The position numbers and the translations under genes are program-made. From Saccharothrix sp. NRRL B-16314 (GTDB lineage: Bacteria > Actinomycetota > Actinomycetes > Mycobacteriales > Pseudonocardiaceae), in assembly GCF_000716595.1 (NCBI RefSeq), contig NZ_JNXC01000005.1, positions 1-64,000 of the forward strand: 64,000 bases of DNA, in the 5' to 3' direction. The notes beneath the pieces are model-generated. The model saw nothing but the letters and a program-made list of their open reading frames with translations. It was not told the DNA's origin and did no database searches. Numbering within the stretch: the stretch's first letter is position 1; each line of letters starts with the position of its first letter. Below are positions 9,393-17,638 of the stretch, in pieces.

Positions 9393-10001
9393 TCAGTTGG
9401 TCGACGCCTGGCTGGCGCGGCTGATCACCTTGTCCACGAAGCCGTACTCGAGGGCTTCCTGGGCGGTGAACCAGCGGTCGCGGTCCGAGTCGGCGATGAT
9501 GCGCTCGACCGGCTGGCCGGTGTGCTCCGCGATCAGCTCGGCCATCTCGTGCTTGGTCTTGGTGAGCATGTCCGCCTGGATCGCGATGTCCGCCGCCGTG
9601 CCGCCGACACCCGCCGAGGGCTGGTGCATGAGGATGCGGGCGTGCGGGAGGGCGTGCCGCTTGCCGGGCGTGCCCGCGGAGAGCAGGAACTGCCCCATCG
9701 AGGCGGCCAGGCCCATCGCGTAGGTGGCCACGTCCGGCTCGATGAGCTGCATCGTGTCGAAGATCGCCATGCCCGCGGTCACCGAGCCGCCGGGCGAGTT
9801 GATGTAGAGCGTGATGTCCTTCTCCGGGTCCTCGGCGGCGAGGAGGAGGAGCTGGGCGGTGATCTGGTTGGCGATGCCCTCTTCGACCTGCGACCCCAGC
9901 ACGATGATCCGCTCACGGAGCAGGCGCTCGTAGACCGAGTCGTTGAGGTTCATCCCCGTGGCCGCTCGCATCTCGGGCGTCGGGAAGGAATGCTGCGTCA
10001 C
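9393..10001 (-). CDS. clpP1: ClpP1 proteolytic subunit
   Basis: This 202-residue ClpP has nucleophile Ser101 in GLAASMGQ, His126 in [10 protein letters not shown] and Asp near residue 175 in SDRDRWFTA. The N-terminus [17 protein letters not shown] and the ERDRWF-type Asp segment match the ClpP1 subunit of the mixed actinobacterial protease. GTG at 10001 is used. It is the first gene of the clpP1-clpP2 pair, behind a hairpin that ends tig transcription and a ClgR-like box at 10104-10114. Confidence 0.95.
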   Translation of the reverse strand: MTQHSFPTPEMRAATGMNLNDSVYERLLRERIIVLGSQVEEGIANQITAQLLLLAAEDPEKDITLYINSPGGSVTAGMAIFDTMQLIEPDVATYAMGLAASMGQFLLSAGTPGKRHALPHARILMHQPSAGVGGTAADIAIQADMLTKTKHEMAELIAEHTGQPVERIIADSDRDRWFTAQEALEYGFVDKVISRASQASTN

Positions 10002-10068
10002 GTCTGCCTGCCTAACTTTGCCGACTAGCTGTGCCGAAAAGAGTCTCGTAGCAACGACCTTAACGAAG

Positions 10069-10100
10069 GCGGGCGGCGTCGACGTCCCGACACCGCCCGC
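10069..10100 (-). terminator. Hairpin between tig and clpP1
   Basis: 12-bp arms 10069-10080 and 10089-10100 (one G-T pair) enclose an 8-nt loop. The hairpin lies 15 bp beyond the tig stop. No T-run follows, as is usual in actinobacteria. It would separate tig from the clpP operon. Confidence 0.5.
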
Positions 10101-10103
10101 GTT

Positions 10104-10114
10104 CGCTCAGGGCT
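10104..10114 (-). promoter_or_regulatory. ClgR-like box upstream of clpP1
   Basis: CGCTCAGGGCT matches the ClgR operator core CGCYNANRGCG at ten of eleven positions. ClgR is the known activator of clpP1P2 in actinobacteria. The box is about 103 bp upstream of the clpP1 start and abuts the tig stop. It is a single-site match with one mismatch, so chance is not excluded. Confidence 0.35.
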
Positions 10115-11479
10115 TCACTCCGCGTTGGCGGCTTCCTCAGTGGACTTGGCCTCGGGCTTCGCCTCGCCGAAAAGCTCGTCGAGGTCGAGGGCGTTGCCCG
10201 CCGCGTCGGTGACGGTGGCCTGGCGCACGACCGTGGCCAGCGCCTTGCCGCGGCGCACGTCGGCGAAGATCGCGCCGAGCTGGCCCGACTGCTGGGCCCG
10301 CTTGACGTACTCGTCCGGGCTCACGCCGAACCGCTGGGCCTGGTAGATGATCCGCTCGGTCAGCTCGGCGTCGGTCACGCTGAGCTGCTCGGCGTCGGCG
10401 ATGGCGTCCAGCACGAGCTGGGTCTTGACCGCCTGCTCGGAGGCCTCGCGCACCTCGGCGTCGAACTCCTCCTTGGTCTGGCCCTGCTCGGCCAGCCACT
10501 CGGCGAAGCGCGCCTCGTCGTGCTCGAGGGCGTGGATCGCGTCGTGCGCACGCGCGTCGATCTCGCCCTGCACGACGGCCTCGGGCAGCGGCACCTCGAC
10601 GCTGGCCATCAGCGCCTCCAGCACCTTGTCCCGGGCCTGGACGCCCTGCTGCATCTTCTTGACGCGGCCCAGGCGGGTGCGCAGGTCGGCCTTCAGCTCG
10701 TCCAGGGTGTCGAACTCGCTCGCGAGCTGGGCGAACTCGTCGTCCAGCTCGGGGAGCTGGCGCTCCTTGACCGAGGTCAGCGCGACGGTGACGTCGGCGT
10801 CGCGGCCGGCGTGCTCACCGGCGACCAGGGTGGTGGTGAAGTTGCGGGACTCGCCCTCGGAGGCGCCGATCAGGGCCTCGTCGATGCCCTCGACGAGCTG
10901 GCCGGAGCCGATCTCGTAGGACAGGCCGGCGGTCTTGGCCTCCTCGACCTCCTCGCCGTCCACGGTCGCCGACAGGTCGACCACGACGAAGTCGCCGTTC
11001 TCGGCCGGCCGCTGGACGCCGGTCAGGGTGGCGAAGCGGGCGCGCAGCTCGTTCAGCTGGGTGTCCACGTCCTCGTCGGTGACTTCCTGGTCGTCGACGC
11101 TGACGGACAGGTCACCGAAGGCCGGGACGGTGATCTCGGGGCGGACGTCGACCTCGGCGGTGAACGCCAGGGACTCGCCGTCCTCGATCTTGGTCACCTC
11201 GAAGTCGGGGCGGCCGAGGGTGCGCAGCTCACCGGAGTTGACCGCCTCCAGGTACTTGGCCGGGATCGCCTCCTGGACGACCTCGTCCAGGACGGGCGCG
11301 CGGCCGATGCGGCTCTCCAGCACGCGGGCGGGGGCCTTGCCGGGGCGGAAGCCGGGGATGCGGACCTGCTTGGCCAGCTTCCGGTACGCGCGGTCGAAGT
11401 CCGACTTGAGCTCGTCGAACGGCACCTCGACGTTGATCCGGACCCGCGTCGGGCTCAGGTGCTCGACGGTGCTCTTCAA
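10115..11479 (-). CDS. tig: Trigger factor, ribosome-associated chaperone
   Basis: Trigger factor binds the ribosome exit tunnel and shields nascent chains. The 454-residue protein has the ribosome-binding signature FRPGKAP (in [20 protein letters not shown], about residues 40-60). A FKBP-like middle domain follows ([20 protein letters not shown] and [18 protein letters not shown]), then a long helical C-terminal arm with an acidic tail. The frame extends further upstream. TTG at 11479, preceded by GAGGAG, gives the family N-terminus (start)[12 protein letters not shown], so TTG initiation is the best choice. Confidence 0.95.
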   Translation of the reverse strand: MKSTVEHLSPTRVRINVEVPFDELKSDFDRAYRKLAKQVRIPGFRPGKAPARVLESRIGRAPVLDEVVQEAIPAKYLEAVNSGELRTLGRPDFEVTKIEDGESLAFTAEVDVRPEITVPAFGDLSVSVDDQEVTDEDVDTQLNELRARFATLTGVQRPAENGDFVVVDLSATVDGEEVEEAKTAGLSYEIGSGQLVEGIDEALIGASEGESRNFTTTLVAGEHAGRDADVTVALTSVKERQLPELDDEFAQLASEFDTLDELKADLRTRLGRVKKMQQGVQARDKVLEALMASVEVPLPEAVVQGEIDARAHDAIHALEHDEARFAEWLAEQGQTKEEFDAEVREASEQAVKTQLVLDAIADAEQLSVTDAELTERIIYQAQRFGVSPDEYVKRAQQSGQLGAIFADVRRGKALATVVRQATVTDAAGNALDLDELFGEAKPEAKSTEEAANAE

Positions 11480-12164
11480 CGTGGTCTCCTCGTAACGGGC
11501 ACGACGTGCGGAACATCCCGGGAACGCGTCTGGGTGCGCCGGGATTCCGCCTGAGTCTAGGCGGTCCGCCGGCGCGGGGGCGCTAGCACCCCGGCTCCGG
11601 GGGCCGCAAGGGGACGCGGCGGCCGTGCCACGAGGGCCTCCGGGCATTGTCGCGGCAATAGCGGGTGAGCGGGAATCACATTGTGGGTTCGGCCTGCGGA
11701 ATTCCTGGTGTCGGCCGCATTACGCGACGGGACGCAATCGGGAACGCTCCCAGATGCAGCCGCCGAGGTGCGCTCGGAGCCCGTCGGCGGTGCCGTGCCG
11801 TAGGGGCCGCTCGACGGGCAAGCGGAAATCGCAACACTGGCTATTAAATAGGACCGCTTAAGTGCGGTCTTGGCACCGTGTGACCACGGACGCGTTCCAG
11901 GGGTCAGCCAGGACACCGCCGGCGACGCGCCGACCAGGAGCCATTCGCGGCAAGCCGCATTTTTCGGTCTCGGCCGTAGACCGTTCAGCCCTACGACCGC
12001 CGCCGGACGGTCGATCAGCACCCCGAATCGCTAGTCCATTCGAGTGACACAGGGAGCCGTGTACCTGACTTGTCACGTCATCACCCCAGCGAAGCCGTCT
12101 ACTGGTCGTGTAACACATATGTCGTAGCGTCGAGTGACGCTCAGCAACCGAGAGGAGGAACCAG
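11480..12164. other. Gene-poor stretch upstream of tig
   Basis: I see no convincing protein gene here. G+C is visibly lower than around it and stop codons occur in all frames. It must hold the tig promoter. A dyad is listed separately at 11852-11869. Region 12100-12160 leads into a micro-ORF with a strong ribosome-binding site. Confidence 0.6.
11852..11869. promoter_or_regulatory. Perfect dyad GACCGC-N6-GCGGTC
   Basis: Arms 11852-11857 and 11864-11869 flank TTAAGT, just after the A/T-rich ATTAAATA. No gene ends nearby, so an operator is more likely than a terminator. The binding protein is unknown. Confidence 0.4.
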
Positions 12165-12257
12165 TTGGGCACAAGGAGTGAATTGAGGCCGTTCGGAGTA
12201 GTGCCCGACGGAAAGTTTTCACTTGTCGAGATGACTCCAGTCGCCGTAGTCCATTAG
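12165..12257 (+). CDS. Possible 30-residue micro-ORF with strong RBS
   Basis: TTG at 12165 follows GAGAGGAGG with near-ideal spacing and opens a 30-codon frame ending TAG at 12255-12257. The peptide contains ELRPFGVVPDGKFSLVEMTP and has no signal peptide or cysteine. Codon use is less G/C-biased at third positions than in the surrounding genes. It could be a leader or signalling peptide. No modifying enzyme is nearby. The call rests mainly on the ribosome-binding site. Confidence 0.3.
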   Translation: MGTRSELRPFGVVPDGKFSLVEMTPVAVVH

Positions 12258-12312
12258 TGTGGGTTTCAGGTAGCGTGACGCCCGGACCCGCGTGTTCGAC
12301 CAGGAATAATTA

Positions 12313-12438
12313 GTGTTGCCGGACGTTCTGGGGGGTCAGCAGCGGACGCAACCGGCAACCGGGACCGACAGGAACGAGCGAGACAATGTCATCGAGCTCT
12401 TTTACCACCTACCAGACAAGGTGCCGATGACCCGATGA
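12313..12438 (+). CDS. Possible 41-residue micro-ORF upstream of lysR
   Basis: GTG at 12313, preceded by AGGA seven bases upstream, opens a 41-codon frame ending TGA at 12436-12438. The C-terminus DNVIELFYHLPDKVPMTR looks protein-like, but no family is recognised. The frame is short, so it may be chance. The remaining 258 bp up to lysR (12439-12696) show no gene and probably hold the lysR promoter. Confidence 0.2.
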   Translation: MLPDVLGGQQRTQPATGTDRNERDNVIELFYHLPDKVPMTR

Positions 12439-12696
12439 GATCCATTCCGCCGCTGCCGAACACGAAAACAGGATCATCGCTGGGCACCGGCCGTGTCGTC
12501 GGTGTCCGAAGGGTGGCGGGCACTCCGCCCGACCGCCAGGTGCCATCCCTCACGGTAGAGCGGCGATGTTGATCGACCTCAGGCCGCGCGCACGCAGAAG
12601 CGCAGCCAGGGTCGGCTGCCGCCATGCACAAGAGATCACGACGCCGTCCTACACCGGCCTCTCGTGGACCACTTATCCGCACCGTTGGGGAGCTCC

Positions 12697-13602
12697 ATGG
12701 AGACGCGTCAACTTTTGGCGTTCACAACTGTGGTTCAAACGGGCAGTTTCACCAAGGCAGCCGCCACGCTGAATTGCTCGCAGCCCACCATCACCACCCG
12801 GATCAAGGCGCTCGAAGAAACCCTCGGGGTGCCCCTGTTCCGGCGACTCCCGCGCGGCATCCAGATGACCTCTGCAGGTGTCGAGCTCTTACCGTTCGCA
12901 CGGAACATCATCACCCTGACCGACAAGGCAAGAAAAGCCATAACGATGAACGGCGAGCCGCACGGCAAGCTGGTCATCGGCAGCGCACAGAGCCTGACCG
13001 ACTACCGTCTGCTACCACTGATCGAGTACATGTGCTGGCGCTACCCGAGCGTCCAGATCTCCCTCCACTCGCGGAACACCCAGGCGAACCTGACCTCGGT
13101 GCGCGAGGGGCGGTTGGACTGCACGTTCTTCATCGGTTCCGTCGAGCCCCGTGAGGGGTTGGAGACGACGGTGCTGTGCCCGGAGCCGCTGGCCATGGTC
13201 GCCGGTCCCAGCCACGCGCTCACGAGGCGTTCGGTGATCACCGAGGACGAGTTGCGCGGGAGCACGCTCATCCGGGCCGAGAACGGTGCCAGCTACTACG
13301 AGCAGTTCGAGCAGGCGTTGGGCTTGCAGGAGACGGAGTCGAAGTCGCCGGTGCTGGCGCTCGACTCGATCGATGCCGCCAAGCGGGCGGTCGCCTCGGG
13401 TCTGGGGATCTCGCTTGTCCCCGAGGTGACGGTCGCGGCGGAACTCGCCGACGGCAGGCTGTGCCGACTGCCCTGGGTACCGCCGTTCAGGGTGTACACC
13501 CAGTTCGCGTGGCGCAGGGACAACTCCACCAACCCGTCCGTGACGGCACTCGTGTCTGCGGCGGCGCAGGTGGTGAGCGAGCAGGTGGCCACACCCGCAT
13601 GA
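12697..13602 (+). CDS. LysR-family transcriptional regulator
   Basis: This 301-residue protein has the LysR N-terminal helix-turn-helix METRQLLAFTTVVQTGSFTK and AAATLNCSQPTITTRIKALE. A linker helix and an effector-binding domain (about residues 90-295) follow, with the usual GLGISLVPE motif. ATG 12697 is preceded by GGGGAG; an upstream in-frame ATG at 12664 would add 11 residues without a good ribosome-binding site. LysR regulators usually act on a divergent neighbour, but the 1.2 kb upstream contains no clear protein gene. Its target could be the micro-ORFs or distant genes. A strong hairpin at 13613-13651 ends the unit. Confidence 0.9.
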   Translation: METRQLLAFTTVVQTGSFTKAAATLNCSQPTITTRIKALEETLGVPLFRRLPRGIQMTSAGVELLPFARNIITLTDKARKAITMNGEPHGKLVIGSAQSLTDYRLLPLIEYMCWRYPSVQISLHSRNTQANLTSVREGRLDCTFFIGSVEPREGLETTVLCPEPLAMVAGPSHALTRRSVITEDELRGSTLIRAENGASYYEQFEQALGLQETESKSPVLALDSIDAAKRAVASGLGISLVPEVTVAAELADGRLCRLPWVPPFRVYTQFAWRRDNSTNPSVTALVSAAAQVVSEQVATPA

Positions 13603-13612
13603 CACTGGGGAA

Positions 13613-13651
13613 CCGTTCTTGAGCGCCTGGGCGCGGAGTGCTCAAGAACGG
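13613..13651 (+). terminator. Terminator-like hairpin after lysR
   Basis: The 12-bp perfect arms 13613-13624 and 13640-13651 (CCGTTCTTGAGC and its complement) enclose a 15-nt loop. The hairpin starts 11 bp after the lysR stop. Confidence 0.7.
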
Positions 13652-13691
13652 CCCGCGTTTGACTACGCGGCGTGTCGGGTAGGCCGGACTG

Positions 13692-13943
13692 GTGAGTGTC
13701 AAAGCAGGTGATCTGCGGGAGTTGTTGAGCTCCCAGCTGCCGGACCCCAACCTGGTCCTGATCGAGGGACGGTTGGAAGTGGTGCCGGTGGACGACTTGG
13801 ACGCGGACCGCTACCGCGGTGCCCTGCTGCTCCTGTCGAGGTCGGAACTCCTGGGGCGAGGCGTCGACGAGACCTCGTCGGACGAGGAGCTGGAGCGCCA
13901 GGCGGCGACGATCTCCACGGCCGTGAACGACCTGGGCGCCTAG
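13692..13943 (+). CDS. Small conserved-looking hypothetical protein
   Basis: This 83-residue acidic protein starts with GTG: MSVKAGDLRELLSSQLPDPN, then LVLIEGRLEVVPVDDLDADR and a helical C-terminus SDEELERQAATISTAVNDLG. It has no signal peptide, cysteine or membrane segment. Third-position G/C bias supports coding. It lies between lysR and tRNA-Pro. Family and function are not recognised. Confidence 0.6.
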   Translation: MSVKAGDLRELLSSQLPDPNLVLIEGRLEVVPVDDLDADRYRGALLLLSRSELLGRGVDETSSDEELERQAATISTAVNDLGA

Positions 13944-13997
13944 TTGTGGTTCGAAGGAAAAGCCCTGACCAACCACGAGGGTCGGCCAGGGCGACCG

Positions 13998-14071
13998 TCG
14001 GGGCGACAGGATTTGAACCTGCGACCCCCCGCTCCCAAAGCGGGTGCGCTACCAAGCTGCGCCACGCCCCG
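13998..14071 (-). tRNA. tRNA-Pro (anticodon TGG)
   Basis: A 74-nt cloverleaf: acceptor CGGGGCG pairs with CGCCCCG, the anticodon TGG is complementary to 14035-14037, and the T-arm GGTTCAAATCC is intact. The discriminator base is A and CCA is not encoded. Confidence 0.95.
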
Positions 14072-14132
14072 GTCCACCCCAGCTTATCGGTACCAGCTAA
14101 GCTACTCCCGCGCCCACCCCGGTAGGCGCGAT

Positions 14133-14206
14133 GCGGGTGTAGCTCAATGGTAGAGCCCCAGCCTTCCAAGCTGGTCATGCGGGTTCGATTCCCGTCACCC
14201 GCTCCA
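14133..14206 (+). tRNA. tRNA-Gly (anticodon TCC)
   Basis: Acceptor GCGGGTG (14133-14139) pairs with CACCCGC (14196-14202). Anticodon TCC is at 14165-14167 and the T-arm contains GGTTCGATTCC. CCA is encoded at 14204-14206. It is divergent from tRNA-Pro; both lie close to tig, as they do in mycobacteria. Confidence 0.95.
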
Positions 14207-14234
14207 GCCTCTTCCTGCTGGTAGAACCCTCACG

Positions 14235-14259
14235 GACCGTCCCACGTGGACGGTCTTTT
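14235..14259 (+). terminator. Rho-independent terminator of tRNA-Gly
   Basis: GACCGTCC (14235-14242), loop CACGT, GGACGGTC (14248-14255), then TTTT. This is a classical intrinsic terminator 29 bp after the tRNA. Confidence 0.85.
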
Positions 14260-14366
14260 GCGTTTCGTAAATCTTCCGCGCTCCTCGCGTGCCCCGCGTC
14301 CTCCCAGCGCCCAACTCGGGCACGGTCCTCTGGCATGGAGGCAAGTGGCTGACACACTCGGCGGCT

Positions 14367-14633
14367 ATGGAGTTGGAGCCACCTTCGCGCGCTGAGGTCG
14401 AGCGGCAGTTTGAGCGGCTGTTGTCCGGGTCGGTGGGTCGGGATGAGGTTGATCGGTGGGCGGGGCGGTACGTCGCCGGGGACGTTGACGTGGCGGACGC
14501 GGTTGTGTGGCGGGCGCTTGGGCTGCTGCACGGGATCGACCTTCTCGACGGTCCCGGCGGGGCGTACTTGCACGGGCTCGACCAGGTTGCCGGGTGGCTC
14601 TCGGAGCTGCGTGAAGGCGACGGCCCTCGCTAA
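14367..14633 (+). CDS. Hypothetical protein, 88 residues
   Basis: ATG 14367 gives MELEPPSRAEVERQFERLLS, then DEVDRWAGRYVAGDVDVADA and a C-terminus with HGIDLLDGPGGAYLHGLDQV. It is a small soluble acidic protein. The helix-rich pattern, with paired Trp residues and an aspartate-rich middle, resembles small hypothetical proteins seen next to toxins or contact systems, but no family is assigned. The upstream in-frame region lacks a good start. Confidence 0.55.
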   Translation: MELEPPSRAEVERQFERLLSGSVGRDEVDRWAGRYVAGDVDVADAVVWRALGLLHGIDLLDGPGGAYLHGLDQVAGWLSELREGDGPR

Positions 14634-14702
14634 CCCCGTTTGCCTCACCCACCGGGGTGGCTCGGCGGGCGGGTGGTGATCGGGGTTCTTAGCGTGACGA
14701 GC

Positions 14703-14963
14703 ATGGTTACTTTGCTCGCGCAAGAGTCCGGCAACGCGGTCAGTGTCGTGGTCGTCGTCGTGTTCGGGGCCATCGCGCTGGCCCTCATAGTGCTGTGGGT
14801 CGCCGCCATCGTCTCGGTGATGCGCAACGATCGGTTGACCGGCGGCGGGAAGCTGCTGTGGATTGTGGTGATCCTGGGCTTCCCCTTCCTCGGCAGCCTC
14901 GCCTGGTTCATCTTCGGGAAGGATGCCCAGCTGGTCAAAGGCGCCGCGGGGCGGTTCGAATGA
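14703..14963 (+). CDS. Small membrane protein with PLDc_N-type domain
   Basis: This 86-residue protein has two membrane segments: a Val/Ala-rich helix around residues 14-36 and LLWIVVILGFPFLGSLAWFI (about 51-70), followed by FGK. The motif P-x-x-G-x-x-x-W-F-x-F-G-K is the signature of the phospholipase D nuclease N-terminal (PLDc_N) domain, often found as a stand-alone protein in actinobacteria. Its function is unknown, possibly a membrane-anchored accessory protein. ATG 14703 is used. Confidence 0.75.
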   Translation: MVTLLAQESGNAVSVVVVVVFGAIALALIVLWVAAIVSVMRNDRLTGGGKLLWIVVILGFPFLGSLAWFIFGKDAQLVKGAAGRFE

Positions 14964-15053
14964 AGCGGTGGGTGGCTGCGGGGCACGTCGTCAGTCCACA
15001 TCGGACAGAGGGGGTGCGGGCTGCCTGATGCCCTCCAACCAGGAGGGTCGAGG

Positions 15054-15419
15054 ATGATGCAGCCCATGCGTCTGGATCAGATCGTGGTGGACTGCCTTGA
15101 TCCCGCACGGCTGGTGCGCTTCTGGGCCGCGCTCTTGGGCGGGGAGCCGGTCGAACGGGAGCTCGGGTGGGCGCACGTCGCCCCGCCGGGATGGCCTCGG
15201 ATGTCGTTCCAGCCCGTCCCTGAACCGAAGTCGCTCAAGAATCGGCTCCACCTGGACATCGAGGTCGATGATGTCGGGGAGGCCACGGCACGGGCCACTG
15301 CGTTGGGCGCCACGGCGCAAGGTGACCTTCAGACCGACGAGCAGGGCAGTTTCCAGGTCCTCCTCGACCCCGCCGGCAACGAGTTCTGCTTCGTCCGCCC
15401 CAACCCTAACCGCCCCTAG
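15054..15419 (+). CDS. VOC-family protein (glyoxalase/bleomycin-resistance fold)
   Basis: This 121-residue single VOC module has MRLDQIVVDCLDPARLVRFW and then AALLGGEP, a middle RLHLDIEVDDVGEATARATA segment and a C-terminal DPAGNEFCFV metal-side motif. Such proteins bind a divalent metal or a small ligand. Here the glyoxalase-like superfamily subtype with an N-terminal DCxDP motif fits. The substrate is unknown. The stop overlaps the tiny convergent frame at 15416. Confidence 0.85.
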   Translation: MMQPMRLDQIVVDCLDPARLVRFWAALLGGEPVERELGWAHVAPPGWPRMSFQPVPEPKSLKNRLHLDIEVDDVGEATARATALGATAQGDLQTDEQGSFQVLLDPAGNEFCFVRPNPNRP

Positions 15420-15529
15420 GCCGTCAGCGCGCGCCACAGGGCTTCGCCGAAACGGATCGCCAGCACCACCATGAGCAAGCCGATGGCGAAGGTCACCAGG
15501 CATCTCAGGATCACGCGCAGCTTCGTCAC
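15416..15529 (-). CDS. Possible 37-residue single-pass membrane peptide
   Basis: GTG at 15529 opens VTKLRVILRCLVTFAIGLLM followed by VVLAIRFGEALWRALTA. A basic N-terminus and one hydrophobic helix suggest a membrane micro-protein. No convincing ribosome-binding site is seen. It sits 32 bp downstream of the mycothiol-enzyme gene on the same strand and could be co-transcribed. Confidence 0.3.
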   Translation of the reverse strand: MTKLRVILRCLVTFAIGLLMVVLAIRFGEALWRALTA

Positions 15530-15561
15530 GACGCACAGTGTGCGCCGCGCCCACCGGTAAA

Positions 15562-16281
15562 TCAGCCCGTCGCCCCGGCCACAGCGGCACGCAACGAGCG
15601 CACCAGAGCCACGTCGCCGTCGACCGACAGGTGCTCCTCCCCCACCCGCCCCCACAACCACAGGTCCACCGCCGACGGCGATCCGCTGACCACGGCCGCA
15701 GGGTCCGCATGGGGGCAGTAGTCGACGATGCCCGAGTGCAGCGCCACGGTCCATGTCCGGCCGGGTACCCGCAGGGACACCGCTTGACCGGACGTGTGCG
15801 CCGCGGGTGGCAAGTGGCAGCCCAGCCACAAGCGCAGCACCTCGTCGATGCCGTCGGCCGCCAACCCCGCCTCCAACGGCGCCGCCAAGCCGATCGCGGC
15901 CTGCGCGTCGACGCGGTGCACGGCGGTCTCATGCGCCATACGGCGTAACCAGAAGCCGAGCGTGCGGTCCCACGGGCACCACGTCGCCGCAGGAGCACCG
16001 GCGCGCGCTGGGTCGAGTACGGCGATCAACGACGCCGCCCCTATCCGGTACCAGTCGACGGGGTCCTCGTCACCGGGCGAGCACGTCCACTCCGCGGGCC
16101 GGGCACCGCGCGTGATCCAGCGCGTCACCATCCGGTGGATGGAGCCGACGTGCACCAGCAGGTCGCCCACCGTCATCCCCGGGCACGCCGGCACCGCCCG
16201 ATCGGGTGGAGCCAGGTCTGCCGCGACCGCCAGCGCCGAGGCTTCGACCCGGAGCGCGCTCGCCAACGAGTGGGCGTCCAT
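15562..16281 (-). CDS. Maleylpyruvate isomerase-family, mycothiol-dependent enzyme
   Basis: The protein begins DAHSLASALRVEASALAVAA. It carries the DinB-like N-terminal helix bundle with the metal-ligand segments CPGMTVGDLLVHVGSIHR and RRMAHETAVHRVDAQAA, followed by an MDMPI C-terminal domain. Members use mycothiol as a thiol cofactor in isomerisation or detoxification. About 239 residues from ATG 16281; an upstream ATG at 16347 would add 22 residues. The Eis-like gene starts about 80 bp away on the opposite strand, so the promoters face apart. Confidence 0.8.
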   Translation of the reverse strand: MDAHSLASALRVEASALAVAADLAPPDRAVPACPGMTVGDLLVHVGSIHRMVTRWITRGARPAEWTCSPGDEDPVDWYRIGAASLIAVLDPARAGAPAATWCPWDRTLGFWLRRMAHETAVHRVDAQAAIGLAAPLEAGLAADGIDEVLRLWLGCHLPPAAHTSGQAVSLRVPGRTWTVALHSGIVDYCPHADPAAVVSGSPSAVDLWLWGRVGEEHLSVDGDVALVRSLRAAVAGATG

Positions 16282-16365
16282 CAGCGCAGCATCTCGGATC
16301 CCGCCACTCGGTTGCGACCCCTGAATTCGATCGCGCGGCTCCGACATCAGGCGTATGAACGTGTG

Positions 16366-17574
16366 ATGGCGCTCACCCTCCGCACCCTAACGGCGGACGA
16401 CCTGGTCGAACTCCAGCGGGTCGTCAACGCCGCGTTCCTGTCCGACAGCGTCGAAGACCAGCTCGAACGGTGGCGCGACGTCTTCGAACCGGAACGCCAC
16501 CACGCGGTGTTCGACGGCGACGAGCTGATCGGCTGCGGCGGCATCCAGACCCGGGACATCACGGTGCCCGGCGGCGGTCCGCAGCCGGTCGCCGCCGTCA
16601 CGTCGGTGGCCGTGAAGCCGGGCCACCGCCGCCGCGGCGTGCTGACCCGCGTGATGAGGGCGCAGCTGCACGGCCTGCACGAAGAGGGCCGTGAGGCGCT
16701 GGCCGCGCTGTGGTCCTCGGAAGCGGCGATCTACCCCCGGTTCGGGTACGGGCTCGCGGCGGAGTTCTCGAAGCTGGACGTACCGGCCAGGGCGCAGTTC
16801 CGGTCCGGTGTGTCGGTGGGCGGCGAACGGGTGCGCGAAGCCTCACGGGACGAGGCCATGCCGGTGATGAAGGCCCTCTACGACGAGATCCGACCGAACC
16901 GCACGGGCTGGCTGAGCCGGGCGGACCCCTACTGGGACCACCACCTCGCCGATACCGAACGCGACCGCGACGGCCTGAGCGCCTACCGGTACGTCCTGCA
17001 CCCGCACGGCTACGCGGTCTACCGGGTCAAGGCGCACTGGCCGGACCGCGGTCCGCGCAACGAGCTGCACGTGCGGGAGATCGCGGCGCGGACCGACGAG
17101 GCGTACGCGGCGCTCTACCGGTACCTGCTGGACGTGGACATGGTCGGCGAGCTGAAGTTCTTCACCGCCTCCGACGACCCGATCACGCACCTGCTGGAGG
17201 ACTCGCGCCTCGCCTTGCGCAGCCTGCTCGACTCCCTGTGGGTGCGCATCGTGGACGTCGACCGCGCGCTCACCCTGCGCCGCTACAACTCGGACGTCAA
17301 CGCGGTGCTGGAGGTCGTGGACGAGTTCTGCCCGTGGAACGCCGGCCGGTGGCGGTTCGCGGTGAAGGACGGCACGGCCACCGTGGAGCGGGTGGACGAC
17401 GACCCGGACGTCGTCCTGGACGTGCAGGCGCTGGGCGCGGTGTACCTCGGTGGGACCAGGCTCACCTCCATGGCACGCGCCCAACGGGTGCGAGAGGTCA
17501 CGCACGGTGTCGTCAACGCCCTGTCGCACGTCTTTTCGGGTGACCGCGACCCCCACTGCCCGGAGGTCTTCTGA
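16366..17574 (+). CDS. Eis-type GNAT N-acetyltransferase
   Basis: This 402-residue protein matches the Eis layout. An N-terminal GNAT domain has the acetyl-CoA loop VAVKPGHRRRGVLTRVMRAQ (about residues 80-100), followed by a second GNAT-like domain and a C-terminal sterol-carrier-like domain beginning near RFAVKDGTATVERVDDDPDV. Eis enzymes multi-acetylate aminoglycosides and other amines. ATG 16366 was chosen; the frame runs far upstream without family similarity. The substrate here is not predictable. Confidence 0.85.
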   Translation: MALTLRTLTADDLVELQRVVNAAFLSDSVEDQLERWRDVFEPERHHAVFDGDELIGCGGIQTRDITVPGGGPQPVAAVTSVAVKPGHRRRGVLTRVMRAQLHGLHEEGREALAALWSSEAAIYPRFGYGLAAEFSKLDVPARAQFRSGVSVGGERVREASRDEAMPVMKALYDEIRPNRTGWLSRADPYWDHHLADTERDRDGLSAYRYVLHPHGYAVYRVKAHWPDRGPRNELHVREIAARTDEAYAALYRYLLDVDMVGELKFFTASDDPITHLLEDSRLALRSLLDSLWVRIVDVDRALTLRRYNSDVNAVLEVVDEFCPWNAGRWRFAVKDGTATVERVDDDPDVVLDVQALGAVYLGGTRLTSMARAQRVREVTHGVVNALSHVFSGDRDPHCPEVF

Positions 17575-17638
17575 CCGGTTCCGGGAACCTCCGCCGGCCG
17601 CGGGGCGTTTTCCCGACAACAGGCACCAGGAGGGTCCG

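Noticed and set aside
12165..12257. ATP-grasp-type RiPP precursor for the 30-residue peptide (RPFG motif)
   Set aside because: No ATP-grasp or methyltransferase gene adjoins it, and the motif alone is too short.
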